Assembly (NCBI GenBank): GCA_002418835.1
Contig: DIEX01000013.1
Span: forward strand, 59,268-123,267
DNA length: 64,000 bases
From: Spirochaetia bacterium UBA5763
GTDB taxonomy: Bacteria; Spirochaetota; UBA4802; UBA5550
Direction: 5' to 3'
Shown here: one piece after another, positions 17,231-27,400 of the stretch
Layout: each line of letters opens with the position of its first letter
Numbering within the stretch: the first letter of the stretch is position 1
Position numbers and translations under genes: made by a program
The notes under the pieces: model-generated
Seen by the model: only the letters and a program-made list of their open reading frames with translations
Told to the model about the DNA's origin: nothing
Database searches by the model: none

Positions 17231-17941
17231 TTGAAAAAATTTATTGTTGCGTTATATGCTCTTTTTACTCCTTTTTATCTGCAGAGTGGCTTTTCTGAAC
17301 CTGCACATGATGCTGTGTTATCATCATACACAACATCTGTGGCGGAACAGGAACAGCCCGTTAAGACAAATATAAGGTTATCCTCAGCAAAGCTCAACGG
17401 GGTGGAGATCCAGGCAGGAAAAATATTCTCTTTCAACGAAACAGTGGGTGAGGGTTCAGCAGCTAACGGCTACCTCAGCGGAAGAGTACTCTACCAGGAC
17501 AGGGCTGCATATGAAGCTGGGGGAGGGATCTGCCAGGTCTCTTCAACGCTTTTTAACGCGCTTCTCCTTGCAGGATGTGTGATTGTTGAAAGGCACAGAC
17601 ATGCATACCCTGTTACCTATGTTCCATTAGGCCTTGATGCAACCATAAGATACGGAAAGAAGGACCTGAGGATGAAAAATCCTCACCAGCAGTCTATATT
17701 TATAAGCACATCAATGAATGACAGCACACTCCTCATAACCGTACGGTCAGGGAGAGAAACCCGCGGCTCTTATGAGATCTATACTGAAGAGGAGACATTG
17801 AACATCCCCTTTGAAGAATCCGGGAAAAGGGTCAAGCCCGGATCAATGATATATGTCTACAGGAAAAAAATTTTCAACGGAAAAGTTGAAGAAACAGCTC
17901 TCCTTTTCAGAGACTTCTACCCTCCGACATATATCGACTGA
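17231..17941 (+). CDS. VanW family protein
   Basis: A 236-residue exported protein of the VanW family, defined by GKIFSFNETVGEGSAANGYL and GGGICQVSSTLFNALLLAG. A signal peptide covers about the first 20 residues. The function of VanW is not established; the name comes from a vancomycin-resistance cluster, and nothing here implies resistance. The only usable start is TTG at 17231, since the preceding codon is a stop. An AGGAG lies somewhat far upstream. It converges on panE-like at a distance of 9 bases. Confidence 0.9.
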   Translation: MKKFIVALYALFTPFYLQSGFSEPAHDAVLSSYTTSVAEQEQPVKTNIRLSSAKLNGVEIQAGKIFSFNETVGEGSAANGYLSGRVLYQDRAAYEAGGGICQVSSTLFNALLLAGCVIVERHRHAYPVTYVPLGLDATIRYGKKDLRMKNPHQQSIFISTSMNDSTLLITVRSGRETRGSYEIYTEEETLNIPFEESGKRVKPGSMIYVYRKKIFNGKVEETALLFRDFYPPTYID

Positions 17942-17950
17942 AATCCTGCC

Positions 17951-18883
17951 TCACTTCAATGGTTTCATTTCACAAATTTCATTATAGACCGTTTCAGTTG
18001 CCGGAGTGGAAACTCCATTATCTTTCCCCATCCTGATGATTGAGCCTCCAAAGAGATCACGTTCATCAGGTTTGGTAATATTTTCCACATCTCTCTGAAA
18101 AGATGTTTTTGTATCAAAGGGGAAATTCCTGGCAGAGACATACGTTTTATCAACAATGTCCGGGGGGAGTTCAATCCCTTTCCTGGAGGCAATTGCTGAA
18201 ATCTCCCGCATAATATTTTTAACAATTTCAGTCAGACCATCGGACTTCAGCACTTCACCTATAGTTTTGTTATACCTGGCGCAGACAAGGCCGAAGGGCG
18301 CTATAAAAATAAACTTGCTCCAGATAGCCGTGTACGGATTATCTGACAACTCATACTTGATACCCGCGCTGTCGAAGAGATTGAAGAGTGACGAATCAAT
18401 ATAATCATCTGAAGGATCTTTCCCGAAGAGTATTTTGCATGCTCCGCCTCTTTGTGTTACTTTGCCGGGCCGTTCAATATATGTGCCGATATAAACCACA
18501 GATGGGAAAACAACCCCATTCTTAATCACTTCCCTTATCCTCTCGTATATATCAACTCCATTAAGCAGAGGGAGTATCATTGTTTTATCTTTAATTTTAT
18601 CTTTTATCATCATCATCGCTTTTTCAAGGTCATATGATTTCACGCATACAAGACAGAGATCAAGCTCCGGCAGCGCGGAAATATCATCTGTTGCAGAGGT
18701 GGGCCTGCATATAAATTCACCCTCGTCAGTATCAAGGAGCAGTCCATTATTCCTGATCTCATCAAGATGACGTCCCCGGGCAACAAAATGGACATGAAGA
18801 CTGCTGTCAGATTTAACCAGCTGTGCCAGCTTCCCCCCGAAAAATCCACCTACACCGCCTATGCCTATAACTGCTATGTTCAT
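17951..18883 (-). CDS. panE: Ketopantoate reductase family protein (ApbA/PanE)
   Basis: A 310-residue NADPH-dependent reductase with the Rossmann start MNIAVIGIGGVGGFFGGKLA (GxGxxG). The catalytic Lys is in the WSKFIFIAPF stretch, and the C-terminal helical domain contains TSFQRDVENITKPDERDLFGG. It would reduce 2-dehydropantoate to pantoate for CoA synthesis. Paralogues of other specificity exist, and no other pan gene is adjacent. Family membership is certain; the exact substrate is likely but not proven. Confidence 0.88.
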   Translation of the reverse strand: MNIAVIGIGGVGGFFGGKLAQLVKSDSSLHVHFVARGRHLDEIRNNGLLLDTDEGEFICRPTSATDDISALPELDLCLVCVKSYDLEKAMMMIKDKIKDKTMILPLLNGVDIYERIREVIKNGVVFPSVVYIGTYIERPGKVTQRGGACKILFGKDPSDDYIDSSLFNLFDSAGIKYELSDNPYTAIWSKFIFIAPFGLVCARYNKTIGEVLKSDGLTEIVKNIMREISAIASRKGIELPPDIVDKTYVSARNFPFDTKTSFQRDVENITKPDERDLFGGSIIRMGKDNGVSTPATETVYNEICEMKPLK

Positions 18884-18940
18884 ATAGTCTCCCCTTCAAT
18901 ATATCTTTTATCTGATAAAAACGGATCATAAGATACTATG

Positions 18941-19750
18941 TCAATCCGCTTTCATTCTGATCGATGCGAATACCGCTGCAAAAAGATCACCCCTGTAATT
19001 ATTGTTGACCGTATATGAGCCTGCCATTCCCCCGATTGAAACATTATCACATCCCTGAAGTTCCGGATTAAAAATTAATATCCCGGCAACCCGGTTCGAG
19101 CTGCACTCTACTGATTCTGTTCTGCTGTAATAGTTGTTAAATCCTGCAAAATAATTTCTTTTAACTTCGAAAAGAATACTGGTTGAATTTGAGTAATCAT
19201 AATCTTTTCTTTTATGGATTGAATCACTGTAAGGTTCATAATAGTATTTATCACCTGTTTTTGTATCTATGTAATTCAATGCGAATTTATTAACGAAAAT
19301 AATTCTGCTGTATTTGAATTTAAATGTTGGTTCTGCTGAATATTTATATGCTGTTTTCTTTTCTTTATCTATATCATCACGTGCTGAAGACGAATAATCT
19401 GAATCAGGTGAATCCATCCTGTTATAGCCATAACCGAACCCGGTGTAATACCTTTGAACTGATGCTGTAAATTTCAGGTTGAATACCGCAACCGGCTCAA
19501 CATTAATAAACATTGAGCCGCTATAGTCTGCAGGTGTGACACTTCCCTCTAAACCAAGATCAATGCAGCTTGTATTCCACAATTCCCCCGTATCAGAAAA
19601 CAAAGGTAATCTGTACAAAACCTCTGCTGATAATTTTGCAGCAGATGGATTGATCCCCCCCGCTGCCGATGCTGATGAATAAAAGCCCCTCTCTGCCGCA
19701 GTGGCATTCACAGAAAATAAAAATACCAGAATCACAATTTTAGTCTTCAC
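18941..19750 (-). CDS. Exported protein, possible outer-membrane beta-barrel
   Basis: A 269-residue protein with a signal peptide (MKTKIVILVFLFSVNATAAE). The rest is rich in alternating aromatic and polar residues (YYTGFGYGYNRM, KYYYEPYSDS, NYFAGFNNYYSR), as in small outer-membrane barrels, and it ends in a strand-like IRMKAD. I do not recognise the family. It overlaps the upstream nitroreductase-like gene by four bases (ATGA), so the two are co-translated and may act together in the envelope. Confidence 0.7.
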   Translation of the reverse strand: MKTKIVILVFLFSVNATAAERGFYSSASAAGGINPSAAKLSAEVLYRLPLFSDTGELWNTSCIDLGLEGSVTPADYSGSMFINVEPVAVFNLKFTASVQRYYTGFGYGYNRMDSPDSDYSSSARDDIDKEKKTAYKYSAEPTFKFKYSRIIFVNKFALNYIDTKTGDKYYYEPYSDSIHKRKDYDYSNSTSILFEVKRNYFAGFNNYYSRTESVECSSNRVAGILIFNPELQGCDNVSIGGMAGSYTVNNNYRGDLFAAVFASIRMKAD

Positions 19751-20856
19751 CGGATTATCCTCTCCACAGGCATCCTCACCGAAACAGGGAGCGGGTACTC
19801 CTCAACATATCCTGCTCTTAGAATAAACTGAATATTTTCTTCTATTCCAATATTTTTTTTGAGATTACCGGAAAAACCGGCCTCCTCAAGAGGCTGTGTC
19901 ATGGGATGCAGCGCAATTTTTTTCCTCCAGGAATTAATTCCCAGTTTAAGAAATCCCTCTCCGGCATCAATAAGAGACTTGCAGTCCTCTCTATCCGATG
20001 TAATTATTATCCACGTGCCGTATGACGAGAGAAAATTCTCCACCATATCAACAGTCTGCTCTCTGAAAGACAGACTCATAACATCCTCCCTGTCAAAAAA
20101 ATGGCTGACATACCACCCTCCGAAACCTCCAATCTCCATCCCCGCAGGTGAAAGCCCGTTCATGTGCTTCATCACATCTTTCCGGCTCCACCTGATCCAC
20201 TCCGCCAGTTCAGCCTGTGCATCACCCCTTGCTGCCTGGATTTTATTTGACTCAAGAACCGCAGCTTCGATGAAATCACCCTCCCTGCTTCCTCTGTTAA
20301 AAGTGCAAATCTTTGTCCCTGTACCTGAAGTTATATAGCTGATGTCTGCATTATTTATCGGTTGTGAAAGAAGCCCCTTCTTAACTGTTCTCCTTTTTCT
20401 CAACGCTTCCATATAATAATCTGAACTCTCCGATTCACGAAAAGTAATTTTTACAAGATCAGCAGAAAAAGGGTTCTTTGCTGTTACAGCCATCCTCGCA
20501 TCAAGGCCCTCATTTTTAGCGGATATTTTTAAAGCTCCGCAGAAAGCCCCTATAGAGAGCATAAGCTCTCTGTTATGCGGATCAACTGCGGGAAGAGCTC
20601 TTGATTTATCCCATCCGATTACCCATTCATTTTCTGAAATAATCTTTACATCCCACGGCTGCGTATTGTGGCCGCTTGGAGCCAGTGAAGCGCCGCTGAG
20701 TATCCTGGCGGCTCTCCCTGATAAACCGATGCTTCCCCTGCAACTCTCTTCAGCAGCGGACCTTAGAAGAATTTTGCCAAACCCCGCCACCTCCCCGGCC
20801 AGCATTACTCCTGCGGCAGACACCCCTGTTCTTATTAACTCTTTTCTGGTTATCAT
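19747..20856 (-). CDS. Acg-type nitroreductase-fold (FMN) protein, Tat-like leader
   Basis: A protein of about 369 residues with the nitroreductase-like opening SLAPSGHNTQPWDVKII, a feature of Acg/Rv2032-type proteins, which hold two degenerate nitroreductase halves and bind or sequester FMN. The N-terminus, ITRKELIRTGVSAAGVMLAG, looks like a Tat signal with an RK variant. The longer start at 20868 is less likely: its own codons contain GGAGG, ideally placed for the ATG at 20856. Two palindromic operators lie just upstream (20881-20924). Known for the family: stress or dormancy induced in mycobacteria. The role here is unknown. Confidence 0.8.
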   Translation of the reverse strand: MITRKELIRTGVSAAGVMLAGEVAGFGKILLRSAAEESCRGSIGLSGRAARILSGASLAPSGHNTQPWDVKIISENEWVIGWDKSRALPAVDPHNRELMLSIGAFCGALKISAKNEGLDARMAVTAKNPFSADLVKITFRESESSDYYMEALRKRRTVKKGLLSQPINNADISYITSGTGTKICTFNRGSREGDFIEAAVLESNKIQAARGDAQAELAEWIRWSRKDVMKHMNGLSPAGMEIGGFGGWYVSHFFDREDVMSLSFREQTVDMVENFLSSYGTWIIITSDREDCKSLIDAGEGFLKLGINSWRKKIALHPMTQPLEEAGFSGNLKKNIGIEENIQFILRAGYVEEYPLPVSVRMPVERIIR

Positions 20857-20880
20857 TTTTTCCTCCATCTTTTACTTGTT

Positions 20881-20924
20881 CGAATATTTATTCGACAAAA
20901 ACCAATCAATCGAATAAATATTCG
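20881..20924 (-). promoter_or_regulatory. Pair of palindromic operators upstream of the Acg-type gene
   Basis: CGAATATTTATTCG (20881-20894) and CGAATAAATATTCG (20911-20924) are exact reverse complements of each other. Each is itself a dyad, with CGAAT and ATTCG around a four-base AT core. Their centres are 30 bases apart, close to three helical turns. On the minus strand a TTGACT (20927-20932) abuts the distal copy, so binding there would cover a promoter. The size and symmetry suit a TetR- or MarR-type repressor; none is adjacent. Confidence 0.7.
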
Positions 20925-20998
20925 GGAGTCAAGAAAAATAACAAAAAAATTGATCTATTAATTTTAATAATCTTCCTGATTAACTTAAAACAAGATTC

Positions 20999-21028
20999 TT
21001 GACAAATAACAGGCAATGGGGCTATGAC
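20999..21028 (+). promoter_or_regulatory. Candidate promoter of the Na/Pi cotransporter gene
   Basis: TTGACA (20999-21004), an 18-base gap, then TATGAC (21023-21028), about 60 bases before the ATG at 21090. The -35 box is perfect and the -10 is four of six. Confidence 0.4.
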
Positions 21029-21089
21029 AGGGGTGTTAAATACGGTATTATTCTTTTATTATATTTATTTTTAAACAGGTATATAAATA

Positions 21090-22772
21090 ATGGAAACGTC
21101 ATTGATAGTAAGTATTTCCTTTAAGGTGCTGGGGGGACTTGCGATCTTTCTTCTCGGGATGAATTACATGTCTGGAGGTATTCAGGCCGTTGCCGGTACA
21201 AAGCTCAGGCAGCTCATCAGTGCGGTTACGAATAACAGGTTTATGGCACTGGGAGTCGGTTTCTCTGTTACTGCTTTAATTCAGTCCAGCTCGGCAACAT
21301 CGGTTATTGTTGTGGGCTTTGTCAATTCAGGCGTCATGACACTTGTCCAGGCAATAGGTGTTATACTTGGAGCGGACATAGGCACAACAGTTACTGGGTG
21401 GATACTTGTGCTGAATATCGGTGAATTCGGGCTTCCGCTTATTGGAGTCTTTGGAATTACGTACCTCTTTGCAAGAAAGGATAACACCAGGTACATCTCA
21501 ATGATGATCATGGGGCTGGGTATGATCTTCTTCGGCCTGGAACTGATGAAGCTGGGGTTTACACCTTTAAGAGATGTTCAGGCTTTTCTCGATTTATTTC
21601 ACGCATTCAGGCCGGGGAATTTTACCGGGCTCATCGCCTGTGCGATGACTGGGGCTTTTATAACAGGTATAGTTCAGTCATCCTCTGCTTCTGTGGGTAT
21701 AGTGATGGGGATGGCTTCAACAGGTATCATGACATTTGACACGGCAGTGGCCCTTGTAATGGGTATGAACGTAGGTACAACTGTAACCGCTCTTCTCGCA
21801 TCATTGGGCGCAACTACAAATGCCAAGAGAGCAGCTTACGCGCACACTCTGATTAAGGTCATCGGTCTTTTATGGGTTCTCCCGCTATTCCCGTTTTTTC
21901 TGAAGATAATCCCTATCATCATGGGAGAGGACCCGGGAACCATTCGATTAGTGAATGGAGTTGAATCCTACCCTTTTATAATTCAGGGAATCGCCATAGC
22001 GCATACAATGTTTAACATCATAAATGTAGTACTTCATCTCCCTTTTGTTTACCAGTTGGCCCGCTTCCTTGAAAAAGTTGCCCCTGACAGGCCGGAAGAA
22101 ACTCCGGCAAAAATCACAAAGCTTGATATACGAATGCTTACCACTCCGGTCATAGTTATTGAGCAGTCAAGGCGCGAGATAATAAACATGGGCTCAATTC
22201 TTCTCGAAATGCTTGAGGACCTCAGTATTGTGGTTAAAGAAGGATTTGAAAACGAGAAGAGCATTAAATCTGTCTTTAAAAGAGAAGAGGATCTTGATCT
22301 TATGCAAAAAGAGATATCAACATTTCTTGTGGATATTATTTCCATGGATCTGCCCCATACCCATGTTGTTGAAGCTCAATCACAACTTAGAATTGTTGAT
22401 GAATACGAATCAATCAGCGACTATATCGCTAACATTATGAAACTGCTGCTGAAACTCAGGGACAATTCACTCAAACTGAATGATGTAAAAAGAAAGGAAA
22501 TTGTTGAACTCCATGATCATATAACCGAATATTTTAAACTCATTAATAACTCTATCCGCTACAGATCCAGACTTGATTCATCTTATATATATGCTGAGGG
22601 AAAATCTATAACCCATCACTTCAGGGAGCTCCGTACAAAGCACCTTCAGCGGCTCTCCGGAAAAAAAGTTGATCCTCTTATGAGTGTAAGCTACATGAAC
22701 ATGCTTAACAGCTACAGAAGGATAAGGGATCACATTATGAATGTCGCTGAAGCAATTATCGGAGAAAAATAA
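21090..22772 (+). CDS. Na/Pi cotransporter family protein with PhoU-like domain
   Basis: A 560-residue inner-membrane transporter. The membrane half (about 1-320) carries the two inverted repeats of the NptA/PNaS family, each with a QSSSA motif (Gln65 and Gln196) followed by GADIGTTVT and GMNVGTTVT. The soluble C-terminal part (about 345-560) is helical and PhoU-like. It probably moves phosphate with sodium; the PhoU-like part may tie transport to phosphate status. A GAF-GGDEF gene follows after 20 bases on the same strand and may share its transcript. Confidence 0.92.
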   Translation: METSLIVSISFKVLGGLAIFLLGMNYMSGGIQAVAGTKLRQLISAVTNNRFMALGVGFSVTALIQSSSATSVIVVGFVNSGVMTLVQAIGVILGADIGTTVTGWILVLNIGEFGLPLIGVFGITYLFARKDNTRYISMMIMGLGMIFFGLELMKLGFTPLRDVQAFLDLFHAFRPGNFTGLIACAMTGAFITGIVQSSSASVGIVMGMASTGIMTFDTAVALVMGMNVGTTVTALLASLGATTNAKRAAYAHTLIKVIGLLWVLPLFPFFLKIIPIIMGEDPGTIRLVNGVESYPFIIQGIAIAHTMFNIINVVLHLPFVYQLARFLEKVAPDRPEETPAKITKLDIRMLTTPVIVIEQSRREIINMGSILLEMLEDLSIVVKEGFENEKSIKSVFKREEDLDLMQKEISTFLVDIISMDLPHTHVVEAQSQLRIVDEYESISDYIANIMKLLLKLRDNSLKLNDVKRKEIVELHDHITEYFKLINNSIRYRSRLDSSYIYAEGKSITHHFRELRTKHLQRLSGKKVDPLMSVSYMNMLNSYRRIRDHIMNVAEAIIGEK

Positions 22773-22792
22773 TCCATTTACAATAATCTGCC

Positions 22793-23779
22793 ATGGACAA
22801 TAAAACAAAACAGCTGTATGCCAATATAGGCAAACTTATAACATCATCACTTGAAATACATGAAGTGATAGATGGCGTAATGCTTGAGATAAAACAGTTC
22901 TTCGATCCCGAACACTGGAGCCTTCTCCGTCTTGACCACACTTCAGATGAGCTCTATTTTATATACATCAAGGGGAGCGATCTCGGGCGGCTCAGACAAT
23001 TCAGACTGAAAGTGGGGGAAGGTATAGCAGGAACTGTTGCACAAACCGGGAAATCGGTATTCGTACGTGATGCCCGATCAGACTCCAGGTTTTCAGATAA
23101 GGTGGATAAATTAATCAATTTCAATACCCGTTCAATTATTGCAGTGCCGTTAATCCACAGGGGTGTTACCTACGGGGTGATCGAAATCGTTAACACCGAA
23201 AAGGAACACCTCTTCTCAGAGGATGAACATTTTATTCTGAGCACCATAGCTGACTTTACCGCCATTGCTCTTGCCAACTCATCCCTTTATCAGCAGGTTA
23301 TTGAACAGAACTGTCACGATACTTTAACAGGGCTTTATAACAGGCGGATGCTGAATGACTATATCTTGCAATGGTCACGTGAAACCGCCCCCTCACGAAG
23401 ACATTCGGATATTATGGAGGAGATCATCGTAGTTTACATGGATGTGAATAATTTTAAATCTATAAACGACGGGTACGGGCACCGGGAAGGAGACATAGCA
23501 CTTCTTAATATATCGGAGCATCTCAGAAAAATTTTCAGAAACGAGGATTACCTCTTCAGAATCGGCGGAGATGAATTTCTCGCAATAATGCGGGTAAATG
23601 CCAACGAGGAGACAGATCATATCATTGAGAGAATTAATAAAGATTTTGAAAGAGTATTCTACTCTTCACCTGACAGCAATATCCGGCTTACAATTTCACA
23701 CGGCATTTCAAAAGGCTCTTCAAAGCAGATCGAATCTCTGATTAATGAGGCTGACAAACTGATGTACCAGAAAAAATAG
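22793..23779 (+). CDS. GAF-GGDEF diguanylate cyclase
   Basis: A 328-residue cytoplasmic protein. A GAF domain (about 15-165) contains VGEGIAGTVAQTGKSVFVRD. A GGDEF domain follows (about 175-328), with DTLTGLYNRRML at its start, GYGHREGD, and an intact active-site GGDEF. RNED lies five residues before the motif, an I-site for c-di-GMP product inhibition. It should synthesise c-di-GMP in response to a small ligand or redox cue bound by GAF. Its position behind a phosphate transporter suggests shared expression only. Confidence 0.93.
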   Translation: MDNKTKQLYANIGKLITSSLEIHEVIDGVMLEIKQFFDPEHWSLLRLDHTSDELYFIYIKGSDLGRLRQFRLKVGEGIAGTVAQTGKSVFVRDARSDSRFSDKVDKLINFNTRSIIAVPLIHRGVTYGVIEIVNTEKEHLFSEDEHFILSTIADFTAIALANSSLYQQVIEQNCHDTLTGLYNRRMLNDYILQWSRETAPSRRHSDIMEEIIVVYMDVNNFKSINDGYGHREGDIALLNISEHLRKIFRNEDYLFRIGGDEFLAIMRVNANEETDHIIERINKDFERVFYSSPDSNIRLTISHGISKGSSKQIESLINEADKLMYQKK

Positions 23780-23814
23780 ACCCCTTAAATCGAACGCAGA
23801 CATTATTCTCCTCT

Positions 23815-23854
23815 CTAATAAAATTATTAGGTAGACTTAATCCGTCTTTTTTTT
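23815..23854 (+). terminator. Candidate terminator after the GAF-GGDEF gene
   Basis: CTAATA (23815-23820) and TATTAG (23825-23830) form a small AT stem. A second short stem, AGAC and GTCT (23833-23847), runs straight into eight T residues. The stems are weak but the T-run is good. Confidence 0.4.
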
Positions 23855-23867
23855 ATATAATAACACC

Positions 23868-24473
23868 ATGAAGAAAATTTTAACATTCCTGTTATGCATC
23901 TCAGTATTAAACACCCTCAGTGCCCTGGACAGCCCTGATCCTCTTGAGCAATGGAGAGCATTTTCACTCACAAAAGATAAACCTGTTTTAATGAAATGGC
24001 TGAAAGAAAATACCGGTTCAATTTTTAATAAGCAGAAGGACCTCCCCCCTCTCACTGTAACACCGCCGCAGGTATACGGCAGGGCAGGCCTTTTCATCAC
24101 ACTGATAAAAAACAATAAAGTACGGGGATGCTTCGGAGCCTTTGACCACAGCGAGCCTGATATATCCCTTATGCTCAGGGACTACCTGAAAGGTGCTCTA
24201 TCTTATGATCCCAGATATAAACCCCTTGAACTGCACGAGCTTGAGGATACTGAAATTATCATAACAGTTGCATCTTTTCCGGAACATGTTGAGAGTTTAA
24301 ATAAAGTTGACATAAGCCGTTTGGGAGTGTTAATTGAATGTGATGAATCGGCAGGTACTGTTATTGTCCCTGCTGAATTCAGAACAGCCAGCAGACTTAA
24401 CAGAAATAACAGATCTACAAACTGCCGCATAAGCAGCTTCAGGGCAGTGACAATCAGGGAGGAACATCAATGA
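23868..24473 (+). CDS. Secreted AMMECR1-domain protein
   Basis: A 201-residue protein with a signal peptide (MKKILTFLLCISVLNTLSAL) and an AMMECR1 domain: VYGRAGLFITLIKNNKVRGC, then FDHSEPDISLMLRDYLKGAL and RYKPLELHELEDTEIIITV. The invariant (L)RGC(I/F)G segment is present. AMMECR1 proteins are usually cytoplasmic and of unknown biochemical role. Here the usual partner proteins of the three-gene AmmeMemoRadiSam set are not adjacent. The C-terminus appears short for the domain. It overlaps the macroglobulin gene by four bases (ATGA). Confidence 0.8.
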   Translation: MKKILTFLLCISVLNTLSALDSPDPLEQWRAFSLTKDKPVLMKWLKENTGSIFNKQKDLPPLTVTPPQVYGRAGLFITLIKNNKVRGCFGAFDHSEPDISLMLRDYLKGALSYDPRYKPLELHELEDTEIIITVASFPEHVESLNKVDISRLGVLIECDESAGTVIVPAEFRTASRLNRNNRSTNCRISSFRAVTIREEHQ

Positions 24474-27400
24474 AAAGATCCTGGATCGCAGGCGTTTGCA
24501 CAATAATGCTATCCGCAGTAATTATTACTGATAAAATACCGGGGGCCCTCAACCCCGAAAACAGCGGAATCCTCTTTGCTAAAACAAAAGCGCTGGAGGA
24601 AAAAGCATATATAGAAGGTACCATCACCGATTCAGTTACAGGTAAGCCTGTAAAGGGCGCTGTCGTTGAGATCAAGAATGCCAACAGAGGTGTGGGGTAT
24701 TATAAAACAGAGACAGACCGCAGCGGCTACTATAAAATTAATGATTTTATTCCATATATAAAATATGAAATTGAAATTTCTTCAGATGGATATGTTTCAT
24801 ATACTGAGACAACAAGTATAACTGCTGTAAAAAATGATATAAAGCTCACAAAGGAATCATTGATCTCAGGCACAGTGAAGGACAGTTCAGGGAGTTCTCT
24901 TGCTGATGTTGAAATTGCACTGAGGTCCACATACGACTACTATGAAGGTGAATCTGACTACAGCTCACTCAAGCCTGTTTTTGCAAAAACCGACAGCAGA
25001 GGCAATTATACATTCAATAAACTTAAAGCGGGCCCATACCTGGTTACATTCACAAAAGCCGGGTATATCACGGAGACAGCTTCGCTATCCGGGGTCAAAT
25101 CCGCTGAAAATTTTAAACTTCAGATGGTTATGTACAGGCCGGCATCAGCCGCAGGGAAGGTGATGATTAAAGGGATTGATTCACCTGCTGTTAATATAAA
25201 TGTGACGGCTGAAGGGAGATACAGCTACTCAAATGTTACATACCGTGACGGTTCCTTTGTTCTTGAAGATGTTAAGCCGGGCAGCTACACACTTACACTT
25301 TCACACCAGGGTTTTCACCAGATTAAGATAAAAAATCTTAAAGTTAATGAAGGAGCGAAACTCGATAACCTTAAGTATGATATTGAAGCCAAATCTCCTG
25401 AAATAAATATTCATTCATACAGGTATACATTCACACCGGGGAACGAGGTGGAGTTCAACCTCCGCACTCTGAGGCTCGACACAGTTCATGTCAGAGTTTA
25501 CAAAGTACCTTTCGAAAACTTCATCACAGGGAACAGGGAACCTGAATCAATGACACCGGAAAAATCAGGTTTTAAAACTGTTACAGAGTGGGATGAATCA
25601 GTAAAGGACTTCAATCCATACGAATGGATGTACTACTCTGTGAAAGTCAATAAACCGCTTACTGCCGGCGGTTACTGTATTGAAGTTAAGGGGAAAGGTG
25701 AAACCCTGGCCCGTAAATTTTTTACAGTAACAGATATCGGTGTTGTGGTAAAAAGATCTCCCGGAAGTATAAACGCTTACGTCACTGACCTTGTGCAGAA
25801 CACCCCGGTGAAAAATGTTTCAGTTGTTCTATATGACCACAATTTCAAAAAGAAAAACAATGAAACAGTTCTTAATGAAAATCAGGGTATCGATATAGAG
25901 AGCCTCCCTGTAAAGATACTTGGAAAAGGGAAGACCGATGAAAACGGAATTTTTAAAACATCAGCTGCTTCCGACCAGAGGATGTTTCTCCTTGCGGTCT
26001 CCAATGAAGGGAGCTACGCAATCTGCAGTGCCGGTGCATCAAACTACTACAGGAGTGAAAAGGATAAGCTTTTTATTTACACTGACAGGCCTGTTTACAG
26101 AACCGGCGATAAAATATATTTCAAAATTATTGCAAAGAGAATGGAGCAGAAGTTTCTCCCTATAAAAAACATAACACTCTACTATTCAATACAGAAATCA
26201 TATTCCGGTAAGGAGATTACTTCCGGTTCCATGGAACTGGATGAGTGGGGAACAATCCACGGAAACGCCGATATACCTGCTGATTCCGAACTTGGATATT
26301 TTACAATAAAGGCAGGATTCAAAGAGGATGACATGTACGGCACAGGATCCTTCTATATTGAACAGTACAGGAAGCCTGAATTTAAAGTTGAGATTATGCC
26401 GTCAAAAGATTTCTTTATCAACGGCGAGACTGCTGAGTTTAAAGTTGAATCGAAATATTTCTTCGGCGCCCCTCTGACAAATGCCCTTGTGAAGTACAGG
26501 TTCTACGAAAGAAAGGTAGACACCGGTGACGACCCCATGGCTGATGAGTACAGCGCTGAATCCTCATTTTCCCGGATGAGGCTTGAGGGGGAGAAATATA
26601 CTGATGCAAACGGAAACACTCTACTGAAAATTGCATCCGGCAATTACCCCTATGACAGGGAGATTACACTTGAAGCATCGGTGACGGATAAATCCAATAT
26701 TACCATAACATCACAGAAAACTGTAAAGATCGGACGCGGAGAGTTCTTTATAAAGATTACGCCGGAAGAGAATTTCTTCGGGGCAAAGAGTGAAAAAAAA
26801 GTCACTGTGACAACTTTAACTCACAGCGGTAAACCGGTAAGCACTAATCTTGAACTTAATCTTCTGAAATATATCTGGAAGCCTGTTCAGAGGGTCTATA
26901 TTCACGACAGCAGGCCTTACTTCACAAAGAAAGTAACTACTGACGCAAACGGGAAAGCCGTATTTACACTGCCGGCAGACTTCACCGCATATGGCGAGTT
27001 TGATCTCATGGCCCTTGGAAGTGACGCGAAGGGGAATGTTATATCAGGCTCAAAAATAATCTGGGTATATAACGATGCCGGGGGGGATGCTGATTCAAAA
27101 CTCAAAGATCTTGAGCTCACCGTAAACAAATCTGAACTTGACAAACCCGGTGAGATCACTTGCCTTGTTAAAAGCAGGTTCACAGACTCCTATGTGCTTG
27201 TTTCACTCGAGGGGAGAGATCTTTACGACTATAAAGTAATTAAGATGTCAAAGAACATTGTCCCTGTGAAATTCAATATAGACACAAAGCTCGCCCCAAA
27301 CCTCTTTGTACGGTGCGCTATGCAGCGTGGCCGGGCTCTCTACACGGCAGAGCAGGAGGTCACCATACCTGTTGATGACGTTAAGCTGACACTGACACTG

